Below, piece after piece: positions 24,815 to 32,430 of a stretch of DNA of 64,000 bases. How positions within the stretch are numbered: position 1 is the stretch's first letter; each line of letters opens with the position of its first letter. Source of the stretch: DASRDU01 sp046331565 (GTDB taxonomy: Bacteria > Acidobacteriota > Blastocatellia > RBC074); NCBI GenBank assembly GCA_046331565.1, contig JAXLQP010000001.1, forward strand, positions 434,001 through 498,000, in the 5' to 3' direction. The position numbers were made by a program, and so were the translations under genes. A model generated the notes under the pieces. It did not search any database, was not told where the DNA came from, and worked only from the letters and a program-made list of their open reading frames with translations.

Positions 24815-26020
24815 ATGGCAAACACATCTGACCACACCCTCGATCATCAGCCTGAATCTGAGCAGTTCGGGCTGGACACGCTGGCGCTGCACGCCGGAGC
24901 CGAAGCCGACCCGGTGACAGGCGCGATTCTGACGCCAATCTATCAGACGACAACTTACCGCCAGGAAGCGGTTGGCAGGGACAAGGGCTATACCTACAGC
25001 CGTTCCGGCAATCCCACCGTCACCGCGCTTGAAAAGCGCCTGGCCGCGCTCGAAGGAGCCGAATACGCGACCTGTTACAGCACCGGACTTTCGGCCACGA
25101 CGGCGCTTTTTCTGGGACTGCTGAAGGCCGGTGATCGCGTGGTCTGTTCGCAGGCCGTGTATGGCGGCACGGTGCGCATGCTGCAACAGCTTCTGAGCGC
25201 CTTTGGCATTGCGTCTGAATTTGTGGACACGAGCGACACCGAAGCCACAGCCCAGGCGCTGCGTCAGCCGACGCGGCTGGTTTTTATCGAGACTCCGGCC
25301 AATCCGACGCTGAAACTGACCGACCTGGCGGCGACGGCGCAACTGGCGCACGCGGCTGAGGCGTTGCTGGTGGTGGACAACACTCTGCTGACGCCTGCGC
25401 TGCAACGCCCGTTCGATTTCGGCGCAGACATCGTGCTGCATTCAACGACCAAATTCATCGAAGGCCACAATGCGACGATTGGCGGGGCGCTGATTACGCG
25501 CGATGCGGCATTGCACGAACGGCTGGCGTGGACGCGCAACGCGATTGGCGCGATTCAGTCGCCGTTTCCGGCGTGGCTGACGTTGCAGGGAGCCAAGACG
25601 CTGCCGCTGCGCATTGCACGTCATTCTGATAACGCGCTGAAGATTGCGCAGTTTTTAGCGCAGCACCCGGCGGTGTCGCGGCTTTCATATCCGGGGCTGG
25701 AATCGTTTCCGCAATATGAACTGGCGCGACGGCAGCAGCGTGCGGGCGGGGCGCTGATCGCTTTTGAAGTGGCCGGTGGCGTTGAGGCCGGGATTCGCCT
25801 GATGAATTCCGTGAAGCTGTGCGCGCTGGCTGAAAACCTGGGTTCGGCTGAGACGCTGATTACGCATCCGGTTTCGATGACGCACGCCGCAGTGCCACCC
25901 GAACAGCGCGCCGCTGCCGGAATCACTGACGGTCTGGTGCGGCTTTCGGTCGGACTGGAAAACCCTGAAGACATTATTGCTGATCTCGAACAGGCTCTGG
26001 CTTTGGGCCGGGCAGTGTGA
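24815..26020 (+). CDS. PLP-dependent transsulfuration / sulfhydrylation enzyme, cystathionine gamma-synthase group
   Basis: A 401-residue Cys/Met metabolism PLP enzyme, starting at the ATG at 24815 with AAGGAG upstream. The frame is open further upstream, but that part overlaps the riboswitch. Motifs include PIYQTTTYRQ, YTYSRSGNPTVTALE, SQAVYGGTVRML, DNTLLTPALQRPF and the PLP lysine in HSTTKFIEGHNATIGG (about residue 216). The C-terminal NLGSAETLITHPVSMTHAAV fits cystathionine gamma-synthase, O-acylhomoserine sulfhydrylase or methionine gamma-lyase, which cannot be separated by eye. The SAM-II leader argues for a biosynthetic role in methionine rather than degradation. The next gene starts 14 bases downstream. 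Confidence 0.88.
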   Translation: MANTSDHTLDHQPESEQFGLDTLALHAGAEADPVTGAILTPIYQTTTYRQEAVGRDKGYTYSRSGNPTVTALEKRLAALEGAEYATCYSTGLSATTALFLGLLKAGDRVVCSQAVYGGTVRMLQQLLSAFGIASEFVDTSDTEATAQALRQPTRLVFIETPANPTLKLTDLAATAQLAHAAEALLVVDNTLLTPALQRPFDFGADIVLHSTTKFIEGHNATIGGALITRDAALHERLAWTRNAIGAIQSPFPAWLTLQGAKTLPLRIARHSDNALKIAQFLAQHPAVSRLSYPGLESFPQYELARRQQRAGGALIAFEVAGGVEAGIRLMNSVKLCALAENLGSAETLITHPVSMTHAAVPPEQRAAAGITDGLVRLSVGLENPEDIIADLEQALALGRAV

Positions 26021-26034
26021 AGGAGAAAAGACGG

Positions 26035-27210
26035 ATGAAAACTTCAACTCGCTGTGTTCACCCCGAAGGAAACGAGGATCCTTACTGCGCTGTCGCGCCG
26101 CCGATCTATCAGACGGCCACTTTCAGACAGCCCGGAGCCACTGAGTTCGGTGAATACGATTACACCCGCACCGCCAATCCGACGCGCCGGATGGTTGAAA
26201 ATCAGCTTGCACAACTTGAAGGCGGTTCGTTCGCCTGCGCCTTTGCGAGCGGCATGGCGGCGATTACCGCCGTGACGAAACTGGTCGAGTGGGGCGATGA
26301 AATCATTGCCGGAGACGATCTTTACGGCGGCACGGTGCGGCTGCTCGATCAGGTGCTGCCGCGCCAGGGAGTGAATGTCGCTTACGCCGACACGACCGAT
26401 GTTGAGGACGTGGCCAGGCGCATCTCTCCGCGCACGAAACTGATTCTGATTGAAACGCCGACCAATCCGCAGATGCACATTACTGATATTCGCGCGCTGG
26501 CCGGGCTGGCGCGTGAGGCGGGTGTGATTCTGGCCGTTGATAACTCGATGCTGTCGCCCGTGCTGCAACAGCCGCTCGCGCTGGGCGCTGATCTGGTGAT
26601 TCATTCGGCCACCAAGTATCTGTGCGGTCACAGCGACGTGACCGGCGGCGTCGTGGTCACGAATGATGAATCGCTGCATCGCCGCCTCGCCTTTCAGCAG
26701 AATGCCGAAGGCGGCGGCCTGAGTCCGTTCGATGCGTGGTTATTGCTGCGCGGCATCAAGACGCTGTCGCTGCGCGTTGAGCGGCAGAACGCGACGGCGC
26801 AAAAGGTCGCCCGGTTTCTGGCCGAACATCCGGCAGTTGAGCGGGTTTATTACGCCGGTCTGCCCGCACATCCCGGTTACGAAATTCACCGTCGCCAGGC
26901 GTCAGGCGCGGGAGCCGTCATCAGTTTCACGACCGGAGACGCCGAATTCTCGCAGGCCTTTGTCGAAGCCACGCAGCTTTTTGATATTGCCGTCAGTTTC
27001 GGCTCGGTCAATTCCACCATCAGCCTGCCGTGCCGGATGTCACACGCCAGCATTCCGGCAGCATTGCGCGACAAACTCGCTCCGCCGCCTGATCTGATTC
27101 GCCTGTCGGTCGGCATCGAAGACGCTGACGATCTGCTCGATGATCTGCAACAGGCCTTTGCCCTGGCGGCAGCACAGACCTCAAAGGAATTAGCCTGCGC
27201 GGGATTCTGA
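26035..27210 (+). CDS. metC: PLP-dependent transsulfuration enzyme, probable cystathionine beta-lyase
   Basis: A 391-residue paralogue of the preceding gene. The ATG at 26035 has AGGAGAAAAG upstream, and a GTG at 26017 overlaps the previous stop but is less likely. Motifs include PIYQTATFRQPG, YDYTRTANPTRRM, DLYGGTVRLLDQV, DNSMLSPVLQQPL and the PLP lysine in HSATKYLCGHSDVTGG (about residue 200). The C-terminal SVNSTISLPCRMSHASIPAA resembles plant, cyanobacterial and Bacillus-type cystathionine beta-lyases rather than gamma-synthases. With the upstream enzyme it would take an activated homoserine plus cysteine to homocysteine. No metE/metH or homoserine acyltransferase lies nearby. Both genes should answer to the same SAM-II riboswitch. 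Confidence 0.85.
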   Translation: MKTSTRCVHPEGNEDPYCAVAPPIYQTATFRQPGATEFGEYDYTRTANPTRRMVENQLAQLEGGSFACAFASGMAAITAVTKLVEWGDEIIAGDDLYGGTVRLLDQVLPRQGVNVAYADTTDVEDVARRISPRTKLILIETPTNPQMHITDIRALAGLAREAGVILAVDNSMLSPVLQQPLALGADLVIHSATKYLCGHSDVTGGVVVTNDESLHRRLAFQQNAEGGGLSPFDAWLLLRGIKTLSLRVERQNATAQKVARFLAEHPAVERVYYAGLPAHPGYEIHRRQASGAGAVISFTTGDAEFSQAFVEATQLFDIAVSFGSVNSTISLPCRMSHASIPAALRDKLAPPPDLIRLSVGIEDADDLLDDLQQAFALAAAQTSKELACAGF

Positions 27211-27268
27211 ACCGTCGGCAGTGAATTGGACTGGCTTCAGTAATGGCGTTTCAGAGATGACAGGCCGC

Positions 27269-27351
27269 ACCCCGTAGTAACGAATTCATTCGTTCGGTTT
27301 CAAATCAACGCAATTTCGGAAACCAAACGAATAAATTCGTTACGACGAGGG
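27269..27351. repeat. Inverted repeat, GTAGTAACGAAT family
   Basis: The left arm (27270-27300) is CCCGTAGTAACGAATTCATTCG plus CGGTTT, and the right arm (about 27320-27351) AAACCAAACGAATAAATTCG and TTACGACGAGGG. Close copies occur at 30.8 and 58.5 kb. It separates metC from the convergent trpD. Confidence 0.85.
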
Positions 27352-27404
27352 AGGTTCAGGTTTCTTCGATGGTTTCTGATCCGGGCGCAGGCGGTGAAGG
27401 CAGT

Positions 27405-28421
27405 TCAGCGCCGACTGAATTCGCGGAAGGCTTCGAGCTTGTCTCTGGCTGCGCCTGAATCAATGATTTCGGCAGCCATTTCAACTGCGCCGTGAGGTGT
27501 CACGCAGGCGCCGGCGACGACGATGGCGGCGGCGGCGTTGAGCAGCACCAGGTCGCGGGCTTCGTCGCGGCGTTTGCCTGAGAGAATATCCAGAATGATT
27601 GCCGCGTTTTCTTCAGCCGTGCCGCCGCGCAGCCGGTCGAGTTCGGCAAACTCAAGACCAAAATCGTCCGGCGTAATCTCAAAACTGCGCACGCCATCGG
27701 GACTGACTTCATAAACGTGCGTCTTGTCGGCCAGCGTAATTTCATCCAGCCCGTCCAGTCCGTGCGCGACCCAGGCCCGCTCCGTGCCCAGGCGGTGCAA
27801 TGCGCGGGCGACTTTTTCACCCGTCGCCAGATCTGAAACGCCGATCACCTGCACCGGCGCGCCCGCCGGATTGGTCAGCGGCCCCAGCAGATTGAAGATC
27901 GTTCTGATGCCGAGCGAACGCCGCACCTGGGCGACTCGTTTTGTCGCCGGATGATGCAGCGGCGCGAACATAAAACAGAGGCCGATTTCATCAAAACATT
28001 CGCAGACCTGTTCCGGCGCGAGGTCGTACCTGATGCCGAGCGCGCGCAGCACATCGGCGCTGCCCGACTTTGAGGTAACGCCGACATTGCCGTGCTTGGC
28101 GACGGGCACGGCTGCGGCGGCCACGATAAAAGCTGTCGCGGTCGAAATATTAAAAGTCTTGGCCCGGCTGCCTCCGGTGCCGCAGGTGTCAATGAATCCG
28201 GTGTGGCGTGTGCTGGAAACGCGCAGGCTGTGCGCGCGCATCGTTTCAGCAAACCCGGCCAGTTCCTCTTCGGTTTCGCCCTTGACGGCCATGGCTTTCA
28301 GAGCTTCGGCGATCTGTTCATCAGCGGTTTCATCAGACAGCAGCAGGGTCAGCAGTGCAGCGGCTTCAGCCTGCGTCAGATGCTCGTGGGCGTGCAATTT
28401 GTCGAGGAGTGTCTTGAGCAT
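27405..28421 (-). CDS. trpD: Anthranilate phosphoribosyltransferase
   Basis: The enzyme transfers the phosphoribosyl group from PRPP to anthranilate in tryptophan synthesis. Using the ATG at 28421 (MLKTLLDKL) the product is 338 residues, the normal length. The frame stays open for 73 more codons upstream, but that extension is largely encoded by a palindromic repeat and has no family counterpart. Key motifs are the PRPP loop DTCGTGGSRAKTFNIST, HGNVGVTSKSGSADVL, FMFAPLHHPATKRV and IFNLLGPLTNPAG. It is monocistronic and far from trpG. No ribosome-binding site is obvious at the chosen start, so the exact N-terminus is uncertain. Confidence 0.94.
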   Translation of the reverse strand: MLKTLLDKLHAHEHLTQAEAAALLTLLLSDETADEQIAEALKAMAVKGETEEELAGFAETMRAHSLRVSSTRHTGFIDTCGTGGSRAKTFNISTATAFIVAAAAVPVAKHGNVGVTSKSGSADVLRALGIRYDLAPEQVCECFDEIGLCFMFAPLHHPATKRVAQVRRSLGIRTIFNLLGPLTNPAGAPVQVIGVSDLATGEKVARALHRLGTERAWVAHGLDGLDEITLADKTHVYEVSPDGVRSFEITPDDFGLEFAELDRLRGGTAEENAAIILDILSGKRRDEARDLVLLNAAAAIVVAGACVTPHGAVEMAAEIIDSGAARDKLEAFREFSRR

Positions 28422-28537
28422 AATCAGCCGTGTGGGACGGTTCTGCATTCTCAGTTCATCGCGCCAGGCTGTCAAGCGGGCGCTGGTGCTGCCAGCCTGT
28501 CTGGTAGCAGATCGGTTTTCAATGGCGTGAACGGAAA

Positions 28538-28622
28538 GTGTGGCGCGATTTGCCAGAATCGCGCGGAATCCGTGATTGGCCCATTGCGTGAGCCGCGCGA
28601 TTCTGGCAAATCGCGCCACACT
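28538..28622. repeat. Near-perfect 29-bp inverted repeat upstream of trpD
   Basis: GTGTGGCGCGATTTGCCAGA and ATCGCGCGG (28538-28566) is mirrored by the complement at 28593-28621, with a 26-base spacer. It lies in the 393-base divergent region between trpD and the next gene, in which I see no other clear signal. It is also the source of most of the apparent N-terminal extension of trpD. Confidence 0.9.
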
Positions 28623-28814
28623 GCCAGGACACTGATCCAATGTGGCATCTGCCTGAATTAATGGATGAAAAACCCTGCCAAATCATTTCGTTGACCCGCT
28701 TCGATTCGCTGTGTTATTTATAGCCCCGCTCCGGCAGATGGGCCGCACCGGCTTCCCCACAGCTTTGAAACCCCTGACAGACGACCCTGACACCCGTCCA
28801 GATGAGGCCTGGCA

Positions 28815-29648
28815 ATGCTCACCGGATACAACACTGACGTACCATTTGAAGGCGTCACTTACCACGTTCAGACAGAAGACAAGGGACTGAAGAATCCAAT
28901 CATCCTGTCGCTGATTTACCAGGGCGGGACGATTCTTGGCGCGAAGCGCACCAGTTACCAGGATCTGGTGAGCGAAGGAAAAGTTGATGAAGCCCGGCTG
29001 GCCAAAGCCATCGAAAAACAGCACCACATCATTCTGGCCGCGATTCACGGTGGCAAGCTGCCGCAACTGATTGAACGGCTCAATGCCAGCGCCGCTGCGG
29101 CCAGCGCCGTTTCGTCAGCCGCACCCGCACCTGAAAAGAAGAAGCCTGAACCCGCGCCCGCACCGAAAGCTGCGCCTGTTTCTCAGAAACCCGGACCGGC
29201 AGCCAGGCCTGCGGTTCCGGTCGCGCCTGAAAAGCCTGTCGCCCGCGCTTCATCATCGCGCGTTTATCATCTGAGCGATCTGACTTCCGAGGATTCGTTC
29301 AATCTTGATGCCGTGCTGGATCAGTTTCTCAAGTCAGATCAGCCGCCCGAAAAAGTTTCGATTGAACTCTTCTCACCGCCGCGCCTGATGGCCGGAATGC
29401 GCGCACAACTGCGCGCTGCCGTGCTGTATGATGGACAGTGGCCTGCCGTGAATGCGACCGTCAGAGTCCGCATCGTCGGCACGACCATCAGGCCGCAGAC
29501 TTACCTGCTGCAATGCAATTCCAGCGGCGCGTTCAGCCTTGACCTGACCCTGCCGGAATTTACGACCGGGACTGCCGCGCTGATCATTCACGCGACTGAT
29601 CCGAAAGGGCAGGAGGCCGAATTGAAACTGCTGATTCGCAAACGCTGA
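28815..29648 (+). CDS. Uncharacterised protein with Pro/Ala-rich linker
   Basis: A 277-residue protein, with GAGG eight bases before the ATG. The N-terminal domain (about residues 1-88: FEGVTYHVQTEDKG, ILSLIYQGGTILGAKRTSY, IEKQHHIILAAIHGGK) is compact and looks like a conserved small domain of unknown function. Then comes a Pro/Ala/Lys-rich linker (about 89-150), and a beta-rich C-terminal domain (SIELFSPPRLMAGMRAQLRA, VNATVRVRIVG, HATDPKGQEAEL) resembling an immunoglobulin-like fold. There is no signal peptide, so it is cytoplasmic as predicted. The next gene is thiS, 18 bases downstream, likely cotranscribed. The function is unknown to me. Confidence 0.7.
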   Translation: MLTGYNTDVPFEGVTYHVQTEDKGLKNPIILSLIYQGGTILGAKRTSYQDLVSEGKVDEARLAKAIEKQHHIILAAIHGGKLPQLIERLNASAAAASAVSSAAPAPEKKKPEPAPAPKAAPVSQKPGPAARPAVPVAPEKPVARASSSRVYHLSDLTSEDSFNLDAVLDQFLKSDQPPEKVSIELFSPPRLMAGMRAQLRAAVLYDGQWPAVNATVRVRIVGTTIRPQTYLLQCNSSGAFSLDLTLPEFTTGTAALIIHATDPKGQEAELKLLIRKR

Positions 29649-29666
29649 AATAACCGCGAGACTTTT

Positions 29667-29885
29667 ATGAGCAACAGCCCCGTCATTGAAATTGTCGTCA
29701 ACGGAGAACCGCACCGGATCGCGCCCGAATCAACGGTCACGGATCTGGTCACTCAGCTTGATCTGCCTTCCGCGCGCCTGGCGATTGAACTGAATCGTGA
29801 AATCCTGCCGCGCCAGCAATGGCCTTCCCGCAAACTGCAATCAGGCGACCGCCTCGAAGTCGTTCACTTCGTCGGCGGCGGCTGA
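29667..29885 (+). CDS. thiS: Sulfur carrier protein ThiS
   Basis: A 72-residue ubiquitin-fold sulfur carrier for thiazole formation in thiamine synthesis. It shows the ThiS pattern IVVNGEPHRIAPESTVTDL, RLAIELNREILPR, SGDRLEVVHFVGGG, with the C-terminal Gly-Gly that is adenylated and thiocarboxylated. The partner genes (thiG, thiF, thiH or thiO) are not adjacent. Its last 22 bases overlap the end of the convergent phosphoesterase gene. Thiocarboxylate carriers of this size can also serve other sulfur pathways, but the sequence is an ordinary ThiS. Confidence 0.9.
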   Translation: MSNSPVIEIVVNGEPHRIAPESTVTDLVTQLDLPSARLAIELNREILPRQQWPSRKLQSGDRLEVVHFVGGG

Positions 29886-30745
29886 ACACTGCGCAGCGTC
29901 ACCACCGAAATTTCAGGCGGCACGCGAAACCGCACCGGCATAATGCTGGTGCCAATGCCCGGACTGACGAACAGGTGACGGCCTTTCTCTTCGATGTGGC
30001 CGATGGCGTAACGTGAGCCGAACTGCGACGGCACAACCAGCCGACCGAGCAGCGGCAGATTGACCTGACCGCCATGCGTATGTCCCGCCAGCAGCAGCGA
30101 AACCCGCGCCGGTAATTCAGGAAACAGATCAGGTGCGTGCGTGATCGAAATCACCGGCGCATCGTCCGTGATCTTTGCCATCGTCCGCTGAATCTGATGA
30201 TTCAGCGTCCAGCAGTCACCGAGTCCGGCCAGCCAGAACGCACTGCGCCCGCGCCTGATTTGCAGCGCATCGTTATCCAGCATTCTGATGCCGCCCTGCT
30301 CGAAAGCCCGGCTGATTTTGAATCCGTCATACCACCAGTCGTGATTGCCAAGCACGCCATACACGCCGTCTTTCGCTCGCAATTCACCAAGCGGCGGCAC
30401 AAAGACCTGAGGCTCAACCCTGACCGTCCCGGCACCGTGATTATTGACGACGTAATCACCAAGCAGCACCACCAGATCAGGTTGCAGCGCATTGGTGCGG
30501 CGGACAACTTCGCGCAGTTTGTTGAGAGTCATGAAACTGGCTCCGACGTGCAGATCGGTGATGATGGCAATGCGATAACCGTCAAAATCTCCGGGCCAGT
30601 CTTTCAGGGTGATTGTTGTCTCTCTGATGAGCAGCCTGTCCGGTTCGATGATGAATGCCCACGCCGCCAGCAGCGCCGCCACGAGCGCCAGCGCGGCGGT
30701 GATTTTGTATTTCAGGCTGATTTTACGCAGTGAGAAGGCTGTCAT
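29864..30745 (-). CDS. Membrane-anchored metallophosphoesterase (YaeI/LpxH-like calcineurin fold)
   Basis: A 293-residue protein with an N-terminal membrane helix (YKITAALALVAALLAAWAFI). The phosphoesterase motifs are complete: ITDLHVG (metal site 1), LLGDYV, LGNHDWW, SITHAPD and LLAGHTHGGQ with a PLLGRL tail. These bind two metal ions. The closest type is the YaeI/YkuE group of membrane-anchored enzymes, whose substrates may be UDP-diacylglucosamine or other phosphodiesters. The substrate here is not determined. The gene is convergent and overlaps thiS at the 3' end. Confidence 0.9.
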   Translation of the reverse strand: MTAFSLRKISLKYKITAALALVAALLAAWAFIIEPDRLLIRETTITLKDWPGDFDGYRIAIITDLHVGASFMTLNKLREVVRRTNALQPDLVVLLGDYVVNNHGAGTVRVEPQVFVPPLGELRAKDGVYGVLGNHDWWYDGFKISRAFEQGGIRMLDNDALQIRRGRSAFWLAGLGDCWTLNHQIQRTMAKITDDAPVISITHAPDLFPELPARVSLLLAGHTHGGQVNLPLLGRLVVPSQFGSRYAIGHIEEKGRHLFVSPGIGTSIMPVRFRVPPEISVVTLRSVQPPPTK

Positions 30746-30815
30746 CAGCAGGGCCGTGTGAGGCAGGCATCAGCGCAATGGTGTTAAGTCAGACATCATG
30801 AAAAAAACTCGATTC

Positions 30816-30901
30816 ACCCTTGTAGTAACGAATTCATTCGTTCTGTTTCCGAAACCACGCTGATTCAGAGCAGAACGAATAAATTCGTTACTACAAGGGT
30901 G
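30816..30901. repeat. Inverted repeat, GTAGTAACGAAT family
   Basis: The left arm (30817-30850) is CCCTTGTAGTAACGAATTC plus ATTCGTTCTGTTTC. The right arm (30869-30900) is GCAGAACGAATAAATTCG plus TTACTACAAGGGT. GCGACCTGGT follows the right arm, exactly as in the 58.5-kb copy, so the shared unit extends beyond the palindrome. Confidence 0.88.
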
Positions 30902-30924
30902 CGACCTGGTTTCACCGTGACTCC

Positions 30925-31773
30925 TTAATGATGTTCTTCATAGTGGCGCAGGCGAAGCTGTTTTTGCAGGCCCTGACGTTGCAGCAGCGGGCCGAGAATA
31001 AAAGCCAGTCGCGGAAAGACATCAGTCACGCGCGCCAGCCAGCCGCGATGACGCGGAATCGTGATTTCAAGCGGCCTGCGCGTCAGGGCGCGTTCGATAA
31101 TGGCTGAACCAATCTCTTCAACCTTCAGCAGCCGCGAACCCGAAAAGACCAGCGCGGCGGCTTCGATGTTTTCATTCGGTCGCAGCAGCGGCGTATTGAC
31201 CGCATCGGGATTGATGACCGTGACCGCAATGCCGTGTGGCCGCAACTCCTGCGCGATGGCCAGCGAGAACGAGCGCACGGCATACTTTGACGCCGAATAG
31301 ATGGCAATGCCCGGAATCGGCGCGAGGGATGAAAGTGAAGCAATGTTGATGATGTGACCCTGCCCGCGTCCGATCATATGCCGCGCTGCCGTCTGCGTGC
31401 CGAAAATCACGCCTTTGACGTTAATATCGAAATGGCGATGCACCAGTTCGGGCGGGGCATCAACGGCCCAGCCTCCGATCATCACTCCGGCAATGTTCAT
31501 CGTCACATCAATCGCGCCGAAAGCATTCACGGCTTCCTGAAAAACTTCGGCCCACGAATCGGCGCTGGTGACATCGTGCCGGGCAATGCGCAGTTGTGTT
31601 TCTGAAACCTTCAGCGTGCGGGCCATTTCTTCAGCAACCTGTTGCAGCGCCGCCAGGTTGATGTCAGTCGCAAACACGCGATGCCCCTGCGCGAGCAGTC
31701 GCCCGGTCAGATGTCTGGCGATGCCGCTGGCGCATCCGGTCAGAAAAAAGTTTTGTGGCCTGCTGCTGTCCAT
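30925..31773 (-). CDS. Short-chain dehydrogenase/reductase
   Basis: A 282-residue SDR from the ATG at 31773. A reading back to 31857 would overlap the upstream gene and lacks family support. Motifs are the cofactor loop FLTGCASGIARHLTGRLL, NIAGVM (usual NAGV-type motif), the catalytic Ser in NIASLSSL, and YSASKYAVR (Tyr-x3-Lys). The classic GxxxGxG loop reads GCASGIA, so the last Gly is replaced, a common variation. The C-terminal region has basic and hydrophobic residues and may touch the membrane. It is 19 bases downstream of the DinB-family gene, so the two are probably cotranscribed. The substrate is unknown. Confidence 0.88.
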   Translation of the reverse strand: MDSSRPQNFFLTGCASGIARHLTGRLLAQGHRVFATDINLAALQQVAEEMARTLKVSETQLRIARHDVTSADSWAEVFQEAVNAFGAIDVTMNIAGVMIGGWAVDAPPELVHRHFDINVKGVIFGTQTAARHMIGRGQGHIINIASLSSLAPIPGIAIYSASKYAVRSFSLAIAQELRPHGIAVTVINPDAVNTPLLRPNENIEAAALVFSGSRLLKVEEIGSAIIERALTRRPLEITIPRHRGWLARVTDVFPRLAFILGPLLQRQGLQKQLRLRHYEEHH

Positions 31774-31792
31774 CTGAATTTGAGATGACGTT

Positions 31793-32329
31793 TTACCAGC
31801 CTTTCTGTGCGCGCAGATTCGTGATGTGCGCAATGTGATGGCGGCTGTGCCACGCATAAAGCTGCAAATTCTGATCCAGCGTCATCGGGCCGCGTTCAGG
31901 ATGATTGAAAGTGCGTTCCCAGTCCCCGGCGCTGAAACTGTCGAGCAGCAGCGCCCAGCGTTCGTGCAGCACATCGAGCAGCTTCAGCGACAATTCAACC
32001 GGCGCATCGCGGCCATCGGTCAGTTCGGCCCACGCGGCTTCGTCGTAAGGCTTGATCGTCGGATTGTCCTCAGTCAGCGCCAGCTTGAAGCGGATGAAGC
32101 TGTTCATATGACTGTCGGCCAGATGATGAATCACCTGCGGAATCGTCCAGCCGCCGTCACGATAAGGCGTCTGCATCTGTTCATCATCAAGTCCGGCAAT
32201 CGCGGCTCTCAGTTTCCAGGGCGCGCGGGCAATCTCATCAATCCAGCCCTGACGCTTGTCATTCGTAATGTCGGGGTCGAAAGCAAATCGCCCCACCGGG
32301 TAACGCGGATCAGCAACGGATTCAGTCAT
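31793..32329 (-). CDS. DinB/YfiT-family metal-dependent protein (bacillithiol-transferase-like)
   Basis: A 178-residue protein of the YfiT branch of the DinB four-helix family. It has YPVGRFAFDPDIT at the N-terminus, GWTIPQVIHHLADSHMN (first metal His) and a C-terminal YAWHSRHHIAHI (two more His), giving the His triad that binds a divalent metal. In Firmicutes, relatives are bacillithiol S-transferases. Which thiol is used here is not known. It starts an apparent two-gene unit with the SDR and is separated from the upstream nuclease gene by a long palindrome. Confidence 0.88.
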   Translation of the reverse strand: MTESVADPRYPVGRFAFDPDITNDKRQGWIDEIARAPWKLRAAIAGLDDEQMQTPYRDGGWTIPQVIHHLADSHMNSFIRFKLALTEDNPTIKPYDEAAWAELTDGRDAPVELSLKLLDVLHERWALLLDSFSAGDWERTFNHPERGPMTLDQNLQLYAWHSRHHIAHITNLRAQKGW

Positions 32330-32349
32330 AGTGTGTTTGGTATTGGTTA

Positions 32350-32430
32350 CAGTACCGGGAGCGTGAGCGACCGGGTACCTGCGGAATCAGCTCGTCGAAT
32401 GAAACCCGGTCGCTCACGCTCCCGGTACTG
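32350..32430. repeat. Perfect 27-bp inverted repeat overlapping a gene end
   Basis: Left arm 32350-32376 and right arm 32404-32430 are exact complements (core ACCGGGAGCGTGAGCGACCG), with a 27-base spacer. The right arm contains the stop codon and the last six codons of the beta-CASP nuclease gene, which ends at 32414 on the minus strand. Confidence 0.93.

Noticed and set aside
28815..29885. ThiG function for the 277-residue protein next to thiS
   Set aside because: It has a Pro/Ala-rich linker and beta-rich end with no TIM-barrel motifs of ThiG.
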